Source: Brasenia schreberi (Eukaryota > Streptophyta > Magnoliopsida > Nymphaeales > Cabombaceae). From it: a DNA stretch of 64,000 nt. The stretch spans positions 12,604,501 to 12,668,500 of the forward strand of contig JAYKKT010000089.1 of the NCBI GenBank assembly GCA_036023115.1. The letters run 5' to 3'. A model generated the notes under the pieces. It worked only from the letters and a program-made list of their open reading frames with translations. It ran no database searches and was not told the origin of the DNA. The stretch's first letter is position 1, and each line of letters starts with the position of its first letter. Below, piece by piece: positions 56,001 through 64,000 of this stretch. Position numbers and translations under genes: made by a program.

Positions 56001-59000
56001 GGTTAATGTATGTCAATGGGATACCTCTTTTTTCCAAAGTTCTCCAAAGAACCTCCCTTGGTACCCTATTATAAGCTTTTTCTAGATAAATAAATATCAT
56101 GTGAAGGTCTTTCTTTTTTGCTCTAAAATGTTCCATAAGATGTCTCAAAAGGTAAATCGCTTCAATAGTAGATTTGCCTGGCATGAATCCAAATTGGTTC
56201 TCTGTTGTACTTGATACTTGTCTTAACCTATGTTCGATAATTCTTTCCCACAATTTCATAGTATGGCTCATTAACTTGATACCTCGATAATTCACACAAT
56301 TTTGAATGTCTCCCTCGTTCTTATATATGGGTATAAGTGTATTTGCTCTCCATTCCTCAGGCATCTTTTGGTTTTTTCATATTTCATTAAATAGTCTTGT
56401 GAGCCAAGTGATTCCTATTTCTTCTAGTATTTTCCAAACTTCTATAAGAATATTATTCGGTCCTACTGATTTATCACCCTTCATATGTTTAAGAGTCTCT
56501 TTGACTTCATTCTTTTGAATACGCCGGTAGAAATTGTGGTTTATATACTTTTCTGATTTGGCTAACTCTCCTAAGCTAATACTAACATCCTTATTTTCAT
56601 TAAAAAGCTTATAAAAATAGTTTTTCCATCTATTTCTTATATCATCATTTGCCACTAGAATTTTTTGATCCTCATCCTTGATGCATCTAACATAATTAAG
56701 ATCTTTAGTTTTCTTATCTCTAGCCCTAGCTATCCTAAAAGTATCTCTTTCACTCTCTTTTGAGTTGAGTTTTTTATATAAATCCTCTCAAATTTTAGCT
56801 TTTGCTTCATGCTTTCTTATAAGCCTCTAAAGTTTCACTGGTTTTCTTAGCATAATGTAATTTGTAATATGTCCTCTTTGCCTTGATTTTATTTTGCACT
56901 ACTTCACTCCACCACCAAGCTTCTTTTTGTGCCAGTACACCTCCCTTAGATACACCTAACATATCTTTCGTCACTTTTCTAATATGTATAGTCATATTGT
57001 TCCACATATTAAAGGGTATACCAACATAATTCCAAACATCTCCTTGAAGGACTTTCTGTTTAAATATATCTTCTTTCTCACTTTTGAGGTTCCACCATTT
57101 AGTCTGAATAGCTCGATGCACTCTTTTCTTCTTTGTCCATTTTTTTATTTGTAAATCCATAACTAAAAGTCGATGTTGGGTGGTTAAGCTTTCTCTTGGA
57201 ATTACCTGCAATCTTTACAACACGCTCTATCTTTTTTTCTACAAATAAAGTAATCAATTTGTGTTTGTGATAAGCCACTCTTATAAGTAATTAAATGTTC
57301 ATCTCGTTTTTTGAAGATTGTATTGACCTATGTCACATGGGTGCGGGTGCGGGATACAGAAAATTTCAAAAATTTTGGGTGCGGCGACACGGCTAGGGTA
57401 TATAATATTATATATTATATATAATATTCAAGCTACATAAATCAATCATAATACAACTAGTATTTGCTAATTTTGGGTGCAATAGATATCAATTAGCAAG
57501 TTCCCTCATAATGATCTGAAACTTACAGTGATTTTACGAGCTGCAAAATATCCAAGTTATGGATTCAAAGAGTTTCAAGATCTTTTATAGGATATAACAT
57601 ATACTAGTATTTGTGCTAGGATCTACTAGTGATGTCATACTCTTCTGTTCTATTGATCTGACAATGTTCCTGGTCTTTAAATGTGTTTGGTGACAGAGAT
57701 TATTCTATGCAAAGGCATACAGTATGGAGTCCAATTGTTCGCACCCAAAATCATTAAGCAACTTTATATTAAATAAAGCTATAATAGTAAGTACACAACT
57801 TAATATTAAAGCAAAATCTATAAATGGTAAAAAACTACTAATTTCATCATAATACACAAATCAATCTTCATTATCCAGATCCATTTATCCGTGAGTTACC
57901 AAAAAAAAAAAAAATTTTTTTGCAAAATTTTTTTTTTGCAAATTTTTTTTGGGACATGCCGCACCGACACGGTGTCGGTGTCGGTGTCGCACCAGTGTCG
58001 GGGTCGACACTCCACCCCTTAGAAGTGTCTGTGTGACTTAGGTATTGACTATAAAGAGATCAAATACCATAGCAAAATTTAAAATCTCCCTACCTTCCTC
58101 ATTTATATCCCCAAAACCAAAGCTTCCATGAATACCTTGATATCCTAATGCCTCTTTACCGACATGTCTATTTATGTCTCCTCCTAAACAAATCATCTTC
58201 TTTTGTGGAATCTTTTGAATCACCTTATATAACTCTTCCCAAAAAGTTGTCTTTATACTGTCTTCTAGTCCTACTTGGGGTGCGTAAGTACAAACTATAT
58301 TCAAAACCTCTACTCCTAACACTAATTTCAACATCATGATTTGGTCACCATATCGTTATATGTCTACTACACTATCCTTTAAATATTTATTTATGATAAT
58401 ACCAACTCCGTTTCGAGCATTTTCTTTACCTGAGTACCATAATTTAAAACCTGTATCCTCTATCTCCTTTGCTTTTTCTTCAACCCATTTTGTCTCTTGT
58501 AAACATAGAATATGAATCTTTCTCTCAATCATAGTATCTACCACCTCCATTAGTTTACCGGATAATGTTTTAATATTCCAGGAACCAATACGAATCTTAT
58601 TATCTAGGACTAGCTTTCTTATCCCCCCATCCGTCCATATTCAAAATACGGAAACCCTCTCTGAAAATTATTTACTACATTTGGGTGATAATGTAGCGGG
58701 ACTAACTTCTTTACCCATACCCGTCCATGATGTGGGAACCCTCTCTGTAATTGATTCACTACATTTAGGTAAAAATGTAGTGGCCCTTGCTTACTTATCA
58801 CTGCATTCGGGCTCTGCAGCGCGTCGCTAGGCGAGAACGCCCCAAAGCAATGCTCAAAATTTTTTTAATCCATGTTATAAAAATCTGACGAAGTTTTACG
58901 CTGGCTGTCGGAAGCCTAACACAACCCTCCTCCTTTATCCGAGCTTGGGACCAGCAATGCAAGGGTGATCCCTTACATAGGCGGAGTTTCTTTTCATTTA

Positions 59001-62000
59001 TACAGTTTCTACAAAATGCTTTCAGCCCGATACCCTTTTGGGCTTATAATTTGTATAAATATCTTGCTTTGGTGAAGGAGGTTGTCGAGTATCTAGTTCG
59101 GTGAAACTTAAATTTGCAAGGACATTTGAGTAAGATGAGCTTATGCCTGGAATCACTTTTAAGCCATGAAAATATGGATGAGTGATTGGAATGACGCACA
59201 AGTAGATTTGGTTTGGGTTTTTGTGCGTGTGATTGCATTGATGAGGAAATGAGAAATTCTTGATGCCACCTGATGAAATTGAGGTCCTACAGTCATGTCC
59301 ATAAAAAGCAAAGATGGCATTAATCGAAATTGAAGAGATAAGTAACTATGATATTGGGATACGCTTGTAAGTTAACAATAGTGAATGTAATTAGAGCAAG
59401 TTCATGGTTTCAAAAATTGGAATAGTATCTAACTATCTATCAAAGTCATTTGTGTACTCAAGAAAAATAGAATATGCTGCTAAACCATTGTTTTCTTGTG
59501 GAACCATCTTATTCTGCAGTATACATGCCTCTAATGTGCAAGAGACTAAAGAGTGTTTTTCATATAAGCATGAAGAAACAGGGTTGGAAGTAGTGGCGGA
59601 TCTAGAACATTGTATGATATAGACATACTTGTTTCTCGTATGACACTGGGTCTGATACTCTTATCTATTAAAACAAATTGAGAACTAGAAGGAATGACAG
59701 GATGGGACAGCTTGCACTGCAAACATTATAAGGCATTGTCTGCAAACAGGGTTATCTGGACTGTCTAATTGCAAATTTTCTATATGAGCCTTTCATTGGC
59801 ATATCTTTCCCTTATCTGGAAAAACAGAAACATGACATATACATTACATGTTCCAACTAATTCATCTATTCATGTGACAATTTGTACTTGGATCTCATTT
59901 AGGAAGTTAATAGATGGGACAGCCCTTGTTACCATGTTAAATTGTCACCAGTTTATAGATTCTTTTTTTTTTTTGTTTCAATGGGAGGCTGAAGAGCCGA
60001 CCCCATCTACTATGAGAAAAGGCTTAGATGTTGTTTTTGTTATTTGTACAATGGGAGGCTGAAGCCTAATACATAGCCTGAATATGCATCGAATCTGTCA
60101 CAGGTTCAATTATGGACAGCCTACCAAGTATTATAAATCAGAATCGGAATCTGCTTGCACCCTTAATTTGATAGTCGGACGTGTACCCCAATTTTAATTT
60201 TTCTAGCAAAAAAGTCCTCCATTGTTGATTAATAGAGACCTGACTGATGGATCTGTAGCTGGAAAAGCACCTGACTGATGGATAGGTAGCTAGAAAATAT
60301 TTTAAAATTGTCAGATTTGTATGCGTGAACTTGGGTTATGCAAGAATTCTCAAGTATATCTGTGACTTACCATAATCATTATCTCATTGTGAGGCCCATA
60401 TCTCAACTAATGCTTGCTATTTTGGGTTTCGACCTCATGCACCAAAACATTTGTTCCTTTCGATTTTTGTTCCTTGGAATCTAACTCACATTTTTCTGCT
60501 CTTGCAATAACTGACAAATTCCACAACTTGAAGAGGGAAACATATGGTGAGCATTCTTATTCGTTGGCTTTCAACTCTGATCATATTTCATGTCCGTGGC
60601 TGGTAATGAGTAATACATATTTGGGTGCTCTTCAGGGTTGAAGAATCCAATTACTTTTATGAGCTCGGTTGCTCCAGTTATGACATTGGCTACCGCTTTC
60701 CTGTCACTGCTATTTGATCCCTGGGTTCATTTTAAGCAAAATATCTACTTTGATGACTCGTCGCATATTTTTCGAAGTTGCCTGTTGATGAGTATTGGAG
60801 GTGGTCTAGCATTTTTTATGGTAAAGTAGCTTATGACTTTAGCATCTCTGTGTTCAAGTTAACATTTATTTGTAGATTTTGAGATGTATCTTGGACTAGT
60901 TTGGATGTGAATTTAGAAGTTGTTACAGAAAAGTGTATGCATATACTCTTGTTTGATCTCATCAACACTGTTTTTCATGTTTTCAATTGTTTTTCTACTC
61001 TTTGCAGGTTTTAACCGAGTACATACTTGTTTCAGCAACTAGTGCAGTGACGGTCACAATCGCAGGTGTTGTCAAGGAAGCAGTTACTATTGTGGTACTG
61101 TTTTCCTTCTTGAAATTCTTATGAAGATCTTTCGCATTTAGTAGGGCTTTTTCTTTTTGTTTCCCTATGAGTTGTGCTGTTCCTTTTTGTCAAACGATGA
61201 AAATATTGTGCATTTCTTTCAATATTTTACCAAATTTACATTTCTTATTTCCTCCATGAGGGAGAAGGGGAAACCACATAAAATTTAGAATCTCCATTTG
61301 CATGGCGTGAGCTTTTCATTGGTTGTGAAAAATCCAATGCCAATTTTCTATCACAAAATTCATGAAATTGACTTGCGGAAGTGTGTTTTCTTTTCCATAA
61401 GGATCTAGGAATAGGCTCTCATGGGTTAGGAAGAAACCCTCAGGGTTCTACATGGCCCAAGAAAGTCATCCAACCTGGATTTGGTTTCCCTTTCTGTAAA
61501 AGAAAAGATACTCTATTATTCTGTGTCGTGTGATGACCCTCCACCACCCCACACACACACATTATAGCAGCATACTCATTCTTCATTTCTTTTGGTTACT
61601 GTAATTCTGTAAATAGAGCTTCTTTCTGCCTCTTTCCTAGTAGGACTCGTATTCAAGGAACAAGCTTGTCCACGAGGTGCATGCTTGGATACTGATTGAT
61701 GTCTCACCAATCACTTTAAAAGGGATTTGTTTGACTCATTCTTTGCTGGGAGTTTAATATTCTAATTGATGTGAATTTCCTTCTATTCTTTGGTGATTAT
61801 TCATGTCTCCAAATATCATCAACTTCCAGTTTTCTTTCTGACAAAACGTAATAAATTTATAATATGTGTGGCATAAACTTTTGAAATCCTACATTGTTAT
61901 GCGGTCTACTGTTCTGCATCCATCGTTTTGGCTGCAACAATCTATTGTTCATTTTTTTCTCTGGCTTTTGATGAAAGTGGTCTTTACTGCTACCATATCA

Positions 62001-62666
62001 GGTTATTGTGACTTACCAAAAATATGTCGTTTGTGCTATTGCATATGTAACATTAAATCTTGGGCAATATCTTCTGAGTTATCATTTAACAATTTGTATT
62101 TATATAAGTCTGATACCTCCTTTGCCAGGTTGCAGTATTTTACTTCCACGATCAGTTCACTTTATTAAAAGGAGTTGGTCTTTTCACCATAATGGTTGGT
62201 GTCAGTTTGTTCAACTGGTACAAGTAAGTACAATGTTTTTGACTAATTTATATAAAACTGATATATAAATGCCATCTGAATGCTGGGATAAAAAAAATTC
62301 TTCCCTAAAGAGAGATGATTTTTATAATGACCAGTATGGTTAAAATAGTTGCAAGAATTGTATTATTCACAATTTCTCTCTTCAAATTTAGCAAGTTGAA
62401 TTTATTATTTCAAGCTCTACACTACTGGATTTTGGTCAAGATTCATAGGGCTTGCTACATGACTCAAGGACATTTTTTTCAAATAAATCTCATTGCAGCA
62501 CATGAACCTAAAGGAAAGGAAAAACTAATCGTCTTGTGCCTTCAGGTACCAGAAGCTGCAGAAAGGTTCCAATGAAAGTGGAGAGTTTATTGGATCAACA
62601 AACGATATTGGGACCACAAAATATGTAATTCTTGATAATATGGATGATATGAATGAGGAAGCTTGA
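53020..62666 (+). CDS. sugar-phosphate/nucleotide-sugar translocator (TPT/NST family, At1g06470-like), 537 aa
   Basis: Eleven exons join in phase to 1614 nt: 53020-53657, 53770-53939, 54128-54213, 54315-54364, 54519-54586, 54784-54884, 60534-60546, 60636-60820, 61008-61094, 62129-62223, 62546-62666. A hydrophilic, Ser/Asn-rich N-terminal tail of about 190 residues precedes the membrane domain, which opens with MLRTLFFIFIWYTFSTCLTL. Then come KFPAPLLMNTVHFAMQAVLSK, VVPTALGTAVDINLSNASLV, KSASPVFLLLFAFAFKLEAP, FRWSMTQILLQ, YGLKNPITFMSSVAPVM and FYFHDQFTLLKGVG, the usual order of triose-phosphate-translocator-type carriers with about ten helices. It probably exchanges sugar phosphates or nucleotide sugars at a Golgi or related membrane; substrate unknown. 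Intron 6 (5649 bp) carries an RTE LINE and a nested hAT, with exons unaffected. Exon 7 is a 13-bp microexon. The start was chosen at MALQEGG; an upstream in-frame ATG is not present. Confidence 0.94.
55004..55020. repeat. 17-bp target-site duplication of the RTE LINE, left copy
   Basis: TTCTTTTCATTTATACA, repeated exactly at 58988-59004. It fixes both borders of the LINE. Confidence 0.95.
55048..57211 (-). pseudogene. RTE LINE connector, reverse transcriptase and C-terminal region
   Basis: Segments 57211-56807, 56655-56377, 56364-55381 and 55380-55048 follow in order with small disruptions. The RT part contains NQFGFMPGKSTIEAIYLLR, a Y-for-D change in the FIYLEKAYNRVPR box, GLHQGSTLSPYLF and the active-site MLFADDIVLV. 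The C-terminal segment holds MLRWMSVHTRKDRIHHEVIR and HLRWFGYIERR, typical of plant RTE. The active-site aspartates are present, but frames are broken at least three times. Confidence 0.9.
57328..58041. mobile_element. non-autonomous hAT-like element (714 bp) nested in the LINE
   Basis: Ends CTATGTCACA … TGTGACTTAG form an imperfect 10-bp inverted repeat. A perfect 8-bp duplication GTATTGAC flanks it (57320-57327, 58042-58049). Subterminal sequence is rich in GGTGCGG and GACACGG/GGTGTCGG words, while the interior is AT-rich without coding potential. It splits the LINE's ORF between endonuclease (…DLFIVNT) and connector. Its ends differ from the CAGTGTTGTC family, so it answers to another transposase. 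Confidence 0.88.
58050..58560 (-). pseudogene. RTE LINE AP-endonuclease region
   Basis: Segments 58550-58356 and 58337-58050 encode HILCLQETKWVEEKAKEIE (the catalytic Glu motif LQETKW), YSGKENARNGVGIIINKYL, then VLNIVCTYAPQVGLE and MICLGGDINRHVGKEALGY (the GD.N motif). A frameshift separates them. These are conserved boxes of the APE-type endonuclease. Confidence 0.88.
58988..59004. repeat. 17-bp target-site duplication of the RTE LINE, right copy
   Basis: Identical to 55004-55020. Confidence 0.95.
59995..60048 (+). mobile_element. tail-only RTE LINE insertion (54 bp)
   Basis: AGCCGACCCCATCTACTATG … AAAAGGCTTAG plus a TTG-rich tail, flanked by a perfect 16-bp duplication CAATGGGAGGCTGAAG (59979-59994, 60049-60064). 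It landed inside a SINE-like sequence in intron 6 of the transporter gene. Same type of event as 10344-10390. Confidence 0.85.
60534..60546 (+). other. 13-bp microexon of the transporter gene
   Basis: AGGGAAACATATG between AAG and GTGAGC supplies RETY plus the first base of Gly. This restores the family motif LLQ(K/R)E.YGLKNP and the frame between exons 6 and 8. Without it the reading frame breaks. Confidence 0.8.
60821..62128 (+). other. transporter introns 8 and 9
   Basis: Intron 8 (60821-61007, 187 bp) and intron 9 (61095-62128, 1034 bp) flank exon 9. Intron 9 contains a short CA-rich stretch at 61551-61561. I recognise no mobile element in them. Confidence 0.6.
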
Positions 62667-64000
62667 CATAAGTGTTTCAAATAGGGTTGTTCACCAGGGT
62701 AAGCTTTTATTGTAGACATTTCGAATTACGATGCTTCTGGTGATTTTGGTTAACTTTCTATCAGTATCTGTTTTAGATTTATTTGCTGATCTAGATCTTT
62801 CTGTATTGTTCTTTTCACTCAAAATGATATGATAGGAAAGTGATCTATTATTAATTACTGTACTTACTCAGCAAGTCCACATGAAATTGAATTTTCTCAA
62901 CCAAGTTGGTCGACTGCTATTGAGGAATCAGGAATTGTCTTTCTTCATCTTTACCTGAATGGTTCTACATTTCCCATAATTTTACCAAAAGAAACACATT
63001 ACATGATTTGAACTCTGTTTTCCACAGTTTCTTCTTTGAGATGCTCGAACATTTGCTTGGATAGAGAACCTTTTGTGATGGCTTATGTTGAAGAAGTTGC
63101 TGGCTCTAATGGTAGCTGTATCATTCTTCTCATTATTTTTGTGACAACTGGGTGTTAAGATTGAAACCCCCGCATCTGCTTATTATTGTTCTTTTGGTTA
63201 CAATGAGGAGGCCAATGCCAGGTATGTATGCACTGGGTAATGAACTACTGACAATCATCTCGTGGGTGGAGTTGCCTGCTAGGTGAGCTAACACTCTGAG
63301 TGTCGCTTATCTGCTTAATCATTCATTGTTGAAATGTACAGGAAAAAGTATTGATAATAGAACGAGACAATGATATTTCCACCATTGGTTATATCTACTC
63401 TACATGGAACATGATCTTGTGTTTTGGAGTTAAATGTGTGTTGTGAACCTAGATAGATCTCATTGGTGATTAAGAATTTGACAGTGTTAATGTTATGCAG
63501 AAATTCTGCAATGGGTTTCAAGCGACTAATGCGCTTACCAAATGTTAGGTTGCTATTTCGTGTTTGAGGTTGTGTTTGTGGTTCTGTAAAAGCAGGTCAA
63601 CCCGAAAATGACCAGAAATTTTCATTCATTTAAGGTGGACATGAACGTGGATCATTTGATCATGTTTGTGTCAAGCATGTCAATGTCTGAAATAGACAGC
63701 TTGTGTTTCAGTTTGAGTAATTTTGTGTTTGTGACGAAACAGGTAAACGTGAAAACAATATGACCTCATGCATTAGTTATTTGGATATTAAAACAACTGA
63801 TGCATATGCAAAAGCTAGATGTGGCAATTTTTCATGTTTTGCATCATATTCATGTCATGTCAAAGCAGGTCAACCCGATCAATATCCAATCCTTTTCATG
63901 TCACTTGTGTGGACACAAACACGGACTTCTCTGGTCATGCTTCCTGAGTTTGATTATGTGCGTGTAATTGTCAGCAATTTCATGTTCCAGGTCATCCCAC
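62667..64000. other. 3' flank of the transporter gene and repeat-like tail
   Basis: The 3' UTR follows the stop at 62666. A diverged SINE-like element lies in reverse at 63185-63300 (AATGAGGAGGCCAATGCC … AGGTGAGCTAAC). From 63590 onward, words such as AGCAGGTCAACCCGA and CATGTCA recur in direct orientation at about 63594 and 63863. This suggests part of an element that continues beyond the window. Confidence 0.45.

Larger units (their letters stand above)
55021..58987 (-). mobile_element. full-length RTE-type LINE, split by a hAT element
   Basis: Read on the minus strand from 58987 to 55021. Without the nested hAT and its extra 8-bp copy it is about 3245 bp, a usual full length for plant RTE elements. 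Order: leader, AP endonuclease, connector, reverse transcriptase, C-terminal region, and the tail CCCCGTCTAGAGTGGGAAAAGG followed by (TTG)n. A perfect 17-bp target duplication flanks it. Frameshifts and stops divide the single ORF, so it is inactive. It lies antisense in intron 6 of the transporter gene. Confidence 0.93.

Overview
The window is nuclear DNA of a flowering plant. Four plant housekeeping genes with GT-AG introns are recognisable. Between and inside them lie plant-type transposable elements: Ty1/copia, RTE LINE, hAT, SINE-like and an L1 fragment, plus a piece of plastid DNA. I cannot name the species.

Layout. (1) About 3.5-6.5 kb, minus strand: the first three coding exons of an ERD2/KDEL receptor. 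The rest of the gene lies beyond the left edge, because a Ty1/copia element (off-window to 3514) sits in intron 3. That copia element is itself interrupted at 1768-2927 by a deleted hAT transposon. (2) 7.6-16.7 kb, plus strand: a small UBTD-type ubiquitin-domain-associated protein of four coding exons. Its second intron holds a complete, apparently intact autonomous hAT transposon (11517-14896) with a perfect 8-bp target duplication, and its last exon is partly duplicated in tandem. (3) 17.9-36.4 kb: a gene-free block of decayed repeats. It holds a 235-bp tandem repeat, an RTE LINE and SINE pair that was duplicated, a copia element with inverted LTRs (20845-22518), and an old copia element whose two LTRs lie 11.6 kb apart (about 23.1 and 35.5 kb) with further decayed sequence inside. 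(4) 40.4-48.8 kb, plus strand: a STICHEL-like gene (DnaX-type AAA+ protein) whose P-loop exon carries three small frameshifts. (5) 48.8-52.9 kb: an L1 LINE fragment and shuffled plastid DNA (ndhB, trnH). (6) 53.0-62.7 kb, plus strand: a complete 11-exon sugar-phosphate/nucleotide-sugar transporter gene. Its 5.6-kb sixth intron holds a full-length RTE LINE, which is split by a 714-bp non-autonomous hAT element.

How the parts relate. The four genes have no evident pathway link; their neighbourhood is ordinary plant gene order. The transposons interact: the intact hAT could supply transposase to its deleted relative 9 kb away, since both share ends, subterminal palindromes and 8-bp target duplications. 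The RTE family has left one full-length copy, one 5'-truncated copy and two tail-only insertions of about 50 bp, three of these with recoverable target-site duplications.

The most notable items are the intact hAT with its long subterminal palindromes, the in-frame duplicated terminal exon of the UBTD gene, the frameshifted STICHEL-like P-loop, and the inverted-LTR copia element. I found no evidence of an entirely new molecular system.
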